This document shows, piece after piece, positions 32,793 through 43,559 of a DNA stretch of 64,000 nucleotides; positions within the stretch are counted from its first letter, which is position 1; the number at the start of each line of letters is the position of its first letter. Source of the stretch: Echinarachnius parma (lineage: Eukaryota > Echinodermata > Echinoidea > Clypeasteroida > Echinarachniidae); NCBI GenBank assembly GCA_037951105.1, contig JBAMJV010009415.1:62001-126000 (forward strand), read 5' to 3'. Under the pieces are notes generated by a model, which was not told the DNA's origin, did not search any database, and saw only the letters and a program-made list of their open reading frames with translations. Position numbers and translations under genes: made by a program.

Positions 32793-32885
<93 letters not shown>

Positions 32886-32895
32886 AATTAATTAA

Positions 32896-32991
<96 letters not shown>

Positions 32992-33005
32992 AATAGATAA
33001 ATAAA
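32600..33005. repeat. Long (AAAT)n microsatellite
   Basis: A poly-C/poly-A tract then about 310 bp of nearly pure TAAA/AAAT repeats (32690-33000), interrupted only by short AATTAATTAAT blocks. Confidence 0.95.
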
Positions 33006-33227
33006 AGAATCATGCTGATCACGCTACGCCATTGCTACACGGTATTATGTTGTCACAACTTCAATTCGAATTAAATATATATTTTACTATTGATAAACAT
33101 AAACAACAGTTAGTAGAGCAGATAAGTGTAATAATCTTTCAAAGTTTGATACAAGCAAGAGACTTTGTATGTAGGCTACTAGTATCTAAGGGACACTTTT
33201 CGGGAAAAAAAACACTTAGACAAGCGA

Positions 33228-34010
33228 AATTCCAACATGGCGGCCATTTTCAAAGATGGCCGCCAAAAAGCTACTTTTTGATATAAAAATTGACTGAGTT
33301 GGCCGATTTTAATAATCTTGGTGTCGTTTTATATGTTTCTCGATATGCTGAAAACGATGGTGATACATACGGACCCATATGATGGCGAAAATCCAAGATG
33401 GCCGCCATTTTTCCCAGATGGCCCCCAAAAAGCTACTTTTTTATATAAAAATTGACTAAGTTGGCCGGTTTTGATAATCTTGGTGTTGAATAATATGTTT
33501 CTTGATATGCTAAAAACGATGGTGATATATACGGACCCATTTGATGGCAAAAATCCAAGATGGCAGCCATTTATTCAAGATGGTCGCCAATATAAAAATT
33601 GACTGAGTTGGCTGATTTTAATAATCTTGGTGTCGATTTAAATGTTAATTGATATATTTAAAACGATTGTAATACAAACGGACCAATATAATTGCAAAAA
33701 TCCAAGATGGCCGCCATTTTCCAAGATGACCGCCAAGGCTAATTTTTATTATCTTGATGTCGATTTATACATGTGATACCTGATATGCTGAAAACGATTA
33801 TGATACATACAGACATATATAATGGCGAAAATCCAACGTGGCGGCCATTTTTCAAGACGGTTGCCAAAAAGCATTTTTCAAATTTTCCCAAAATTGACTG
33901 AGTTAGCTGATTCTAATAATCTTTGAACTGAGTAAAAGGTTTTTTGATGAGCTGAAAACTATGTTTATACAAATGGATCTAAATAATGGTAAAAATCTAT
34001 TATAGCCGTA
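33228..34010. repeat. Tandem repeat with CAAGATGGCCGCCAT motifs
   Basis: Five units of about 130-163 bp. Each has an inverted pair of ATGGCGGCC/GGCCGCCAT motifs followed by TTGACTGAGTTGGC, AATAATCTTGGTGTCG and GATATGCTGAAAACGAT. Unit starts are near 33232, 33392, 33555, 33701 and 33832. The motif resembles the YY1 site AAGATGGCGGC. Confidence 0.8.
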
Positions 34011-34385
34011 AATTGTTTTCTTTTCTTTTTAATCGGCTGATACAATAGAGTTAATACTTGCCACACCTGGTACCCATAGAAAAAAACAATGATATTAATT
34101 GCCCCAGCGAGCATCCCTTTGAAGATCATGGATGGCATGGCACACTCTTTTTTTAATTACTATCCTAATTGGAATTTCTCCCGTTTGGATGTACAATGGC
34201 CATGCTCTATTGCCGCCATGACACTAATTATCTTATTGGTTTTTACTACGATGACCTAGGTCACGTCACTGTAGGTGTTATCGTCAATTTAAACAAATTG
34301 CCCATTTTAATTATACATGAATTATTTATTTCACATTTATACAAAATAAAAACAAAATTAGAATAGGAACTGGTATATTTTCTAC
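34011..34385. other. Intergenic, nothing recognised
   Basis: AT-rich stretch with no supported feature. Confidence 0.4.
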
Positions 34386-34393
34386 CCTATATG

Positions 34394-35091
34394 CAGTGGC
34401 GTAATGAGCAAAAACTTTTGGGGGGGCTAAACAAAATCCGCATCACCACCGGATATTGCGAGGGAGCGAAGCGACCAAGCCCGAAGAAGCGAAGCGACTG
34501 AGCGGGGGGAGGGTGTGGGAGGGGGGTGTCTTTTGCATTTTTGGACTTGAAACTGTGCAATCTGGTGCATACCTGGAAAGGAAATTCTGACTTGACGACA
34601 TGTTCTGTAATGTGCGTTAGTGCGCCATCATCGTCATTATTCTTAACCAGAAAAGGTTATGATTGATTCATGAAGAAAAACAAAAATGCACCCCCAAAAT
34701 AACATTCGCAAAGTGACATATTCAGTTCAAACAGTGCATCGAAAGCATTATTTTATGACAAAACAACATGAACATTGTATTCCAGACGTATACAAGACCG
34801 ATTCCCGAGGGAGCGAAACGATAACAGAGAGGGGGAAGGGTGATGGGAGGGTGTGATGGTAGGTGGGTGCACGGTAAAGGTGCTTTTGCAATGTTTTAGT
34901 TGAAATTATGCAATCCGGTGCATACTTGGGAAGGAAATTTGATTTGACATGAAGTAAAATCGGAGTTTTCTTGTCTAAAGAAATACTATTTTCTTTCAAT
35001 CACTGTTATCGAATTAGATATAAGCCATGATTTTTTTTTTATTTGGAGGGGCAAGCGCCCCCCCCCCCCCCCCCCCACCAGTACGCCAGTG
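34394..35091. mobile_element. hAT-type non-autonomous element with 8-bp target duplication
   Basis: CAGTGGCGTA...TACGCCAGTG ends, flanked by exact CCTATATG at 34386-34393 and 35092-35099. It has two internal copies of a GTGCAATCTGGTGCATACCT-type segment, GAGGGAGCGAAGCGACCAAG and a poly-C run near the right end. Interior relatives occur in 23965-25583. Confidence 0.85.
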
Positions 35092-35349
35092 CCTATATGC
35101 ATCATTGAATGATGAAGACCGATGCTCATTTTATATGCAATCAGGAAATTGGCAAAATGCTCGTTCAATATTTCTTTTATTGAGGGAGAGATTATGAATA
35201 AAAGTTTACGGTTATTCCGTCCGCAAAATAATTTAGCTCCATTAAAATGATAGTATTTTGATCACAAATGACCATATTATGCATATATCCTGTACTATTT
35301 TGTTCAATATTACAGTAAGTGCATGGCACTAAATAATAAAGTCGCAGCC

Positions 35350-36150
35350 ATGGATGATACGCTGATTCTACTGTGTTTCCTCGCCTTTCAAACTGCGCAT
35401 ATTTTGTGAGTATAACTCATCAACAAATCCTCAATAACAACTATAATAAATCTGTCATGGCTATACTGAGTAGTTGTTTTATTCATTCACGTTTGCACAT
35501 TTCGGTTCTTTTAAATTAGTTTAGTCGTTATATTGGTTTACCTTCTTCCATATGTGCCTATTAATATTGTTTATTTTGTATAGAAATATATAATGCTTGT
35601 GTTTGATATTACTGTCCTCAATATGTAAATAAATATTATTAAGATATTTTCATGCGACAAATGTGTTTGCAACCACATAATTGTGCTACATATTATCAAA
35701 TGTTCACGTTTTATTTGAACAAACATTTCAACTACAGTGGAATCTCTTTATATAACGAGCTCTGTTAAAACAAGGTATATGATATACAGTGAAATCTCTT
35801 TATAACGAGCTCTTTTATAACACGATACATGTTATACAGTGAAGCCGCTTTATAACGAGCTCTGTTATAACCAGGTACCTGATATAGCGAGGTAATTTCA
35901 CACGTCCAGGTTCTGTGTATTTTGTTGTTTTACGCCCTGATACAGCATAATATCTCATATAACGAGGTAAATTCAATGGACCCAACATGCTCGTTCTAAT
36001 GAGGTTTCATTGTATAGTAACTGTAAACATATCATTCTTCCCTCATACTATTTAGATTTGTCAATGCCAATGTTTCCAAGTCGGATCCGTCACAAATTTT
36101 CGACGAACTTTTCTTGGATTACGAGCAGTGGATTAGGCCGTACTTTAACG
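35350..36150 (+). CDS. Cys-loop ligand-gated ion channel, first two coding exons (partial)
   Basis: Exon 1 (35350-35405) begins in a strong context (GCAGCCATGG), encodes MDDTLILLCFLAFQTAHI and ends in phase 2 at donor GTGAGT. Exon 2 (36056-36150) follows a pyrimidine-rich acceptor (cctcatactatttag) and ends at donor GTAAGT. Joined, they give a hydrophobic signal peptide, then LFVNANVSKSDPSQIFDELF and LDYEQWIRPYFN. A short polar stretch and then (I/L)xxxLLxxYxxxxRPxxN is how the mature extracellular domain of nicotinic/GABA/glycine-type pentameric receptors begins, and signal peptide plus that helix in two separate exons is usual for the family. Both frames fit exactly at the junction. Later exons were not found within the window, so receptor subtype and ligand are unknown. 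A MITE sits in intron 1, 43 bp before exon 2. Confidence 0.62.
35735..36012. mobile_element. TA-flanked MITE with triplicated left end
   Basis: CAGTGGAATCTCTTTATATA ... GAACGAG(..)GAGGTTTCATTG, flanked by TA at 35733-35734 and 36013-36014. The left-end motif TACAGTGRARYCNCTTTATA plus ACGAGCTC is repeated three times (35733, 35785, 35835). This resembles widespread Tc1/mariner (pogo/Tigger) MITEs beginning CAGTGAAACCTC. Confidence 0.75.
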
Positions 36151-36425
36151 GTAAGTGTTTTGATCACTGTGATGTATGACCAGCTGATGTGGGGGGACAG
36201 AAGTTTTTGCCCGAATACAATCGTTTCAGATTTCACATGCCATTGAAAAAGAAACATCTTCAACACTTATTTCCCGAAAAATGACGTTTTCTAAGGGGAG
36301 GGGGGGGGGGGGGGGCGGGGCTGCAGCCCCCAGCAGCCCCCAACACCTGCCACGTATAATACAGAACGCTATTTCTTTTTAACATGGTATTCCTAATAGT
36401 AAATATATAATCCATTGCGGATATA

Positions 36426-36668
36426 GTATCGGAAATAATATCGCTGATATTCGTTTGTCTCGCAATGTATGGTCAAACTAGGAATCTAAACGATCATGAT
36501 GTTTCGTATGCTACTGCAATAAAAACATAAAAGCCGAGTGTCTACATTCGATATTATCATTTGACAAAGTATTGCAGTAGCATACGAAACGTCATGATCG
36601 TTTAGATTCCTAGTTTGACCATACATTGCGAGACAAACGAATATCATTAGTGATATTATTTCCGATGG
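36426..36668. repeat. Near-perfect inverted repeat (long hairpin)
   Basis: Arms of about 105-115 bp around a loop of about 35 bp: TATCGGAAATAATATCGCTG ... GTATGCTACTGCAATA, and TATTGCAGTAGCATAC ... GATATTATTTCCGAT. Very few mismatches, so recent. Probably a MITE; flanking GGTATTCCTA occurs on both sides but 30 bp away on the left. Confidence 0.78.
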
Positions 36669-38024
36669 TATTCCTACATGTTATTTATTTGATGGGAAGC
36701 AGTTTCACTATCAGAACTAAATGTCATTATTTTAAAATGATTATATTGAATTGGTACTTGTATTTAAATTGTATTTAAACCGTAAATCATGATTATCCTT
36801 TTGTCTCTGTCTAAATCATTCTTTCTCCGTTTTCATATGTCTGTATAATGACGTCACTCTTTCGTCCACTCCCCCGCTTTACTCATGTCTTTCTTTGCTT
36901 CTCCTTCTATATACCGCATATAATATTGCACAAAACGTATACTTGTGTGTAGTAATCTATAGAGATGTATACTGTTACATATGCACATCTATCCAAACAC
37001 AAACTGCAGTCAGATACAAGTATCATAGCTCCCATTATACAATCAATATTACAAATCAATACAAACGACACTCCAATAATAATGCAGGTGCGAAGTCATG
37101 TTATCAATTTCACTTTACTCGAGCGTAAATATCAGAAAAGTTGAAATATAATAATGTATTAAAACATCTGTGTAGGCCAAATGTGAATTTTATTTTCACC
37201 CTAGTATTGATTTACGGGAACAACTGCCATACGCCAAGATTTGTTGTCGATTTTCTGTCATCCCTTTGTGAATTATTGCCTCCCGTTGTGCCCTCATTGG
37301 GCCCCAAGTTAAACAAAGTTGAAAAAGAAATGACGAACAGAAATGTCGTCTTTTCGCCTTCTAGATCCACCCCCCCCCCCCCCCCCCCCAACCACCTCCT
37401 CCTTCCCCATTTGACCCAATTATGAATAGATTGACCATGTAGGCCTACTAATGTAGACATTTGCCATTGTATTAACGTTTATATAAATTGTTACCAAAAT
37501 AAACAGCGTTTATTTTGGGGGTAAATATGGGCCGTGAATTATGTAACATCTGAAAAATCACCCCTCCACCAAAATTTGCGACCAAATTCGACGTGATGGT
37601 TACACCAGTAAAAAATCTAAAACCACAATGAAACAAAATAATCATAAAGTGCGTAAAAATATTAATATCTGCGTATCATATCTGTAAATTTTAAACTGAA
37701 ATAAAGTTCCTCGAATGAGGTAAAAGAGATTTAAACAAAAAATACCTGTGACACAATCAATCTGAATATAATTCGAATATATGCTTCGATTTGGCATGAC
37801 TATACAGTTTTGCTCATTTTCTAGTGTCCCCTATTTCAGAAACGGACACGTATATTTTGTCTACAATTTATGACATTGTTACTTATTTCCAAACAAGCAC
37901 CTTCCAAACTGCAAAAGTAAATGTTAATATTATACTTAGATTTTAGTACAAATTGAGAAGCATATAATTGTGTGTTAAAGTGATCCATTAACGTTGTCAA
38001 ATTCAACACAAATCACTTGAAGCT
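36669..38024. other. Intergenic/possible receptor intron, nothing recognised
   Basis: AT-rich with a poly-C run at 37373-37388. No convincing receptor exon 3 was found here. Confidence 0.4.
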
Positions 38025-38566
38025 TTAAAGGGGTAGTACAGTTTTGGTAAGGCTGAACTTTAGTAACCAAACCTGGACAGTTACATTATAAACTAATAGT
38101 TATAACTCCACCATGCTCGAAAGGTATACAAAATTACAAACGACTAAGTAAAAAGCCCGTTATCATTCAAAAAGAGCCATTAAAACACAAGAGGGCGCTT
38201 TCTTAAGAGGCATTGGTTTCAACAATTTTTCATACAAAATTATGCACGTGATGTTTTATTTGAATAATGATTAAATAGAGATATCATCAACAAGTATTTT
38301 AAAAACGCTTTTGAAAATTGTTGAAAAAGTGCAAGCATTTTTTTTTTTTTTTTTAAATCATCTAATTATTTGGGCCCCAAATAATTATAAGATCAGATAT
38401 ATTTATTGATATTTCAGCCGTTTCTGGGTCGATATTGACCAAATAAAGTTTTTTTCTGCCATTAAAATTGCATGTTCTCTCGAATTTGACACTCAGTTTT
38501 TCATTAGCTCACAAAAAAATTGTGATGTGCAGCGCCCTCTCTACCAAAACTAAACTACCCCTTTAA
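38025..38566 (+). mobile_element. TTAA-flanked MITE (family 1a), copy B
   Basis: Same ends and interior as 21901-22446, including TTTGGGCCCCAAATAATTAT, with a poly-T expansion at about 38339. Confidence 0.85.
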
Positions 38567-39488
38567 CATTTATCTTGTACCTTGCCGTTTGCCCTATATG
38601 GTAACAGAACAATACAATGGATTTTCATCTCCCTAATAATGCACGGAGATTATTATGAAAGAATAAAAATCGTTTCAGGAATGTTTTTCGATAGTAGTCA
38701 AACTTAATGGTAGGCATGTGATAAAATCTGTCATAGGTATAATATGTTCATTTGTTTTTACTGGGTGAACAGTGTTCCTTTTCTATGAAACTATGACACA
38801 TCACTAAGGAGAATCTTTCAATAATACTGGTACATGATTGAAGTCTCAAATATCACTTTTGGAAAAAAATTAATCGGATAAAATCAATGGATCACTTATA
38901 AGTCACCGACACGGATATCACTCCCGAATAAGAATAGTCTTCTGAGTGGGATGGAAACAGGCGTATAATTATTATAAATAATCAATGGTGCATTTCACGC
39001 TTTCATACCATTTATATTAATATACAAAACCAACAGAACTTGTAAACGGGTATACATTCTAGCTGCTATGTCGAATGATAAACGGATCAGAGCAGGTCTT
39101 TGAATATATACATGTATACTCAACATATATATTGATAATATTTTCTGAAACTTAACCATTTTGATTATGAAAATGTAATTCAGCATTTCAGTAGTCGAGC
39201 ACGATTACATGTATTCAAACTGCAATGAATCCGTTAGAGTTCTATGCTCAAAGATATGTATGAAGCCCAAGAAAAATCTGGATTTTAATAAATGTCCGAT
39301 CTGTATACAAATGCAGTACCTCAAGAAATTTAACAAACCCTTTTGAAATAAAATATTCTACATTCAGACAATTTTAAAATCAAAATCTACCTTTATCAGT
39401 GATTCTGATAAAAACATTTACAAATTGTTTACTATATTTATGTATTTCGTAAAATTGTACATTTTCATCATGTGTCTTGCACAATATT
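38567..39488. other. Intergenic, nothing recognised
   Basis: AT-rich; no supported feature. Confidence 0.4.
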
Positions 39489-39536
39489 GGGTGTTTCACA
39501 AAGATCCTAAGTCAAATTTAAAACTAAGTTGGACTG

Positions 39537-40340
39537 AAAGGGATCTAGTTACTTTGCTGACATGTGCAAAAAGTGATAAGTGGTTTATACAATGTATATT
39601 GTTGTTATCTGATATGTCCACTGGGTGTTGTGTGAAAATTTCAAGTTAAATGGACGTTATACACTGTTAAGACGCTGTGTAAAAAAAACGCTGTGTAAAA
39701 ATGGTTGTGAACAGCGGCCATTGTTCAAGCGTTGATTAAACGTTTTAAATCACGTGATAGTTTCGACCGCGAAATCATCGCGACAAAACCCTTTTTGTCC
39801 CACTGCAAACCAAGCGAAACGAGATAGCGACGAGGTAGCTTGTTAGTCTTATAAGCCAAAGGTCCCCGGTTCGATTCCGCTTTTGCCGTTTTATAGTACA
39901 ATCAATTTGGTATTTGCTATTTCAACAACAGGGTTGTTTACAATTTATTCTAAACAACGGTTGTGGAAAAAATTAAAACAACAGTTGTGTAAACTTTAAA
40001 CAACTGGGGTTGTTTAATGTTTTCAACAAGAGTTGGATGGTTCATATGTTAAACAGCGGTTGTAGAAAATTTTCAACAAGTTGTTGAATTTGTTTACACA
40101 GCGTTCTAACAGTTTATGGCCGAGTAATGAGCAAAAATGCAAAGTGATATTCACTAACTCATTGTACTCAATTTGTACACGGTTTTGGCGATCCAGTGGA
40201 TATTTAACATCTGAACACTTCAATCGTAAATATCGTTTTAACGAAAGGGAATTTTGAAAAACCGAAACCTACAACAAGGTAAACCGCTAGAATTCCAATT
40301 GGATTTTGAGGATTTGGACAATGGTACTAAGTCCCTTTAA
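39537..40340. mobile_element. AGGGATCTAGT element nested in the GGGTGTTTCAC MITE
   Basis: Ends AAAGGGATCTAGTTAC and GTACTAAGTCCCTTTAA. Right flank TTAA; the left flank TGAA is probably a decayed TTAA, since the intact host at 44465 shows uninterrupted GTTGGACTTTAAAA. An uninterrupted relative in inverse orientation lies at 56563-56950. Confidence 0.65.
39662..40114. mobile_element. TA-flanked MITE carrying a tRNA-like segment
   Basis: Ends CACTGTTAAGACGCTGTGTA and TACACAGCGTTCTAACAGTT, flanked by TA (39660-39661 and 40115-40116). The relative at 56563-56950 shows the empty site (GGCCATATAACGTCC). Inside, at about 39818-39882, a tRNA-like stretch has a B box (CCGGTTCGATTCCG) and partial A box. 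The right half repeats ACAAC(A/G)GTTGT motifs. Confidence 0.75.
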
Positions 40341-40679
40341 ATATTATGGAAAGCCATGTGTAGCTTCGGAATGAAACATATTCAAGAGCTCAAATGCGAA
40401 TATTTGACATTTTCCACAAAATTACATTAACACCTTGAAGTCTCTTTGAACAAAAGAAAATGTTGATTATTTCTATCAAAATTGTAGGCCTGTTTAAATA
40501 TCTCATTTAACAATTTTATAAAGAAACGAATGACTTTCCATAATATTTAAGTCCAACTTAGTGTTAAGTTCTACTCGGGATCTTTGTGAAACACCCCACG
40601 GGGTTGATTGATTCAATAGTAATTATTCTTGATTCTTAACATGTGCAGTATTTTCACATACAATAGAGTAAATATGAGT

Positions 40680-41080
40680 TTAAAGGGTACCACCACCCAA
40701 AAATAATATTCTTATGAATGAAAGGTAACATCTTTAGAATTCCATTCCATCAACAAGTTCACAAAAATGTGTTTCCAGAAAAAAATATATAATCGGAAAA
40801 CGCATCACCATTCTAAAGCACGGTCTGAATGTACGAGACTAATTTGTGCAGAGCGAACGAATCGCCCGGGATTCCATTGTCTTCCAAACGTACGCGTGAA
40901 TATCATTGCCGCACTCGCAAACCAGGAACCATGAAATAGTAGTGGTTCCGTAAGTGGTGGAAATTAATTTGTTTATGAATTACACAAACCTTTGCAAAAT
41001 GTTGTGTATCTATTTGATATCACAAAACGGTACCAAAACGTATAAATATGTGTTGTTCTTTGCCTGGTGGTCCCCTTTAA
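40680..41080. mobile_element. TTAA-flanked MITE with ACCACCA ends
   Basis: TTAAAGGGTACCACCACCC and GCCTGGTGGTCCCCTTTAA are inverted within TTAA; 401 bp, no coding. Confidence 0.7.
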
Positions 41081-41448
41081 TATTAAGAAAACGATTTTAC
41101 CATAACACAATTTACAAACGTAATAAGATTTAGTTTAAAGCACTTTGTTGGCACAAATGTCCAAACTGATAAGTAAAATATATGAAACAAAAAGAATGGT
41201 TATTATGTCATCATAAAATAAATAATTGAAACAAACGGAACAATTATGTTTTAAAGAATGTCTGTTCTCAAGGGTAACGCAAAGCAATCGGTGGGTGAGG
41301 AAGGTTACACCTCACAATTGAATCAAGAATGGTTTGAAATATAGCACAAGGCAAACTATAGATAGTCTAATACTCTTTATAATCCAAAACTCATTCCCGT
41401 ATATCGCACATTGTTCCGTGAACTATTATTAAAGGGAATATAACACAC
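41081..41448. other. Downstream of the hAT-derived gene, nothing recognised
   Basis: AT-rich region; likely includes the 3' UTR of the minus-strand gene. No clear polyadenylation signal was assigned. Confidence 0.35.
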
Positions 41449-43468
41449 CTAATATCTGCCGGGAAGCATGATCATATCGGGTCGTGCGTTTGCCTGCTGG
41501 CTAAGTTCACTATTCGCCCGAACAAAGACGAGCTTCTGTTCCTGGTCACGGTTCAGGCCTTCGTCGCGGTCGATGAACTCGAATGCTGTCATCGAAGATG
41601 TCGCTGCGATGCCGAGAAGTCCCTCGGCGATCGGTGACAGTGGTTGCCTGTCGCAGATACCACGCCACCAGGTCGCAGGAGCGACGTGGGACGCGGCGTC
41701 CCAGACGTAAGGCTTGGACCAAAGTCCTCCGTCTTTGGCTCGGTACTCGGCCAGGTTGGCAATGACTCGACCACTCTCCTGGCCGGCACGCTTGGCGAAA
41801 TTGACGATGTACTCGATTGCCGCGCTAGTGTCTTTGTCAGAGAGACTGGTACCGCAGTACCGCGGGTCCAACAGGCACGCTGCGCAGTGAATTCCCGTAC
41901 AACATGCCTCTCTGATCGCGTCGAGTTCCTTCAGAATTGTATTGCACTCGTTCGGTTGCAGAGGCGAAGCACTGATTGCTTCATCGAGAAATCTGTCTAT
42001 GTGCAGAATCTCCATGGCAACGTCCGACACGCGGATTCCTTCTAGCTCTAGCTTGGACTTTGCGAGATTGAGAGTGCGCCACATTGTGACGGTAAAGGAG
42101 AGCACGGCCCAGAATACTTTATTGAGGATTATGTCTTTGGTTTCTGCGTCGGCGTTTATGCCATCCGCGACTACACTGTCCTGGAGTTGTTCTTTGCACT
42201 CCATCAGGGTCTCAAGGACGATCATGGAATCGTCTTTGATGCAAATGTCTTCGGTTCGAGCGCGGGAGAAAGAAAGCTTGACGAGTTTTGACATCGCACC
42301 GCTGCCCTGGTCGATCAGACGATTCCTGTACGTGCACACCAAACAGGCGCGTTTGAACATCTCGCAGATACGCTTTTGCTTCAGGATACACCTTAGAACG
42401 TTGCAAATCCCCTCCACCGGATTTCCCGCGATCGTGGTGTTCGGAAAACGCGTAGCAAGTGTCGGCCAGGCATCGCGTACGTTTTGCTTTAGGTCCGTGA
42501 CTACCAGTAACACCTGGGCTGGCTCGATTTTGGTGATGACACCTGCTAGGACATCAGCAATGTCCGACGGGCACTGCTGGTCGCCAGTGTCCATACCGGC
42601 AAGAAAAATCGGTTGCGGAGTTGTGATGACCAGATTTACTCGTTCTTTAGATGGATCGTTCCTCACGGAGAATTTGTCTTGATGACTGTGCGCTAAAAGA
42701 GCAGTGCACTTCGTCTTGTTGATTTCCGAGGAAACGGTTTCAAAAGCTGACATGTACTCCTCTTCGAGATGCGTCCCTACCAGGGAGTTCTTTGACGGAA
42801 GCGCGTAGGACGGCGTCAGGTGTCTGAAGAAGTCATGCCAGTGACTGCTTTCTACGATGGAGAGAGGAACATCCGTCCGGAATATGGCTCGGGCGAGAAG
42901 CCTATCAGTCTGTGATACCTGGTCGGAGGTACCGTCATATCTGCTCACGTCGTGATCCACTGGTTCCGTCTTTGGCTCGCGGTGGTTGGTTCTGGTAAGC
43001 GGGTTACCAACCATCAGCAGACTCGCGTGCGGGGAGAGCGCTGACGTCCCAGGTGTTGGGCTGTCGTTCTCCTGGGGGTGGTAGATAGGCGACAGCGACT
43101 GACGCTGCCGGAACAGGACGGACGGGCCAGTAACAAGATCTTCCTCCACCGAGCCGTAACACCCCCGTTCCTCAAGACTCCCGTTGGTCATGCTGCTGGT
43201 ATTGCTGGTGACGGCTGAATGGTGGAGGTCAGTCCGGTACTCGCCAAACCCACTCTGCTCCAGCTCTCGCTTCGTGTCATCCGGACAGTTGGCACACTTG
43301 AGGAGATGTCGCATCATCTTGGTGGCGTTGGGGAAGGTGTACTTGAGGTTGCAGTAGCTGCAGAAGGCGGCCGGACGAGCCTTGCCGCCCGTCGGCGATG
43401 ACCCTTGACCCTCATCCTCGTGGCATGTGAAGTGGTCCCACACCACTGACTTCCCGCGCATCTTTCGT
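41449..43468 (-). CDS. BED zinc finger / hAT-transposase-derived protein, probably domesticated
   Basis: An uninterrupted frame reads up to ATG at 43482, but TTTTCCTGCAG upstream of 43468 is an excellent acceptor, so translation probably starts at Met8 (43461-43459), giving 670 residues. Numbering from 43482: a BED-type finger at 13-63 has the VWDHF start, C41-x2-C44 and H59-x3-C63. A DUF659/hAT-like segment follows (LLARAIFRTDVPLSIVESSH, PS-x-x-SLVGTHL), then a VVTDLKQN motif where hAT proteins have TDnaxN. The C-terminal hAT dimerisation region has WW at 605-606, P-L-S-P-I-A and SSMTAFEF. The usual CxxH after the TD motif is missing (NPVEGICNVL), so transposition activity is unlikely. GC and codon use are far above the surroundings. 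No hAT ends or 8-bp duplication flank it. A DNA-binding role is an inference. Confidence 0.8.
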
Positions 43469-43559
43469 CTGCAGGAAAACATAACAATGATAAAGAAGAT
43501 TGGGTTATTTTGGGGTTCATTATTATTATTTTTTATTACAAATGAAAATATATCCTAGT

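Larger units (their letters stand above)
39489..40597. mobile_element. GGGTGTTTCACAAAGATC MITE split by nested elements
   Basis: Outer ends GGGTGTTTCACAAAGATCCT and GGGATCTTTGTGAAACACCC match the intact copy at 44465-44777. Between its halves sits 39537-40340, which itself contains 39662-40114. This is a three-level nest. Confidence 0.75.

Noticed and set aside
30106..33027. One large hAT element from CAGTGGCGTAGCGTGAT to ATCACGCTACGCCATTG
   Set aside because: The ends match, but the adjacent 8-bp flanks (ACAACGGA and CTACACGG) differ, so the pairing is not supported.
41468..42682. Long plus-strand frames opposite the hAT-derived gene
   Set aside because: Shadows of the GC-rich minus-strand coding sequence.
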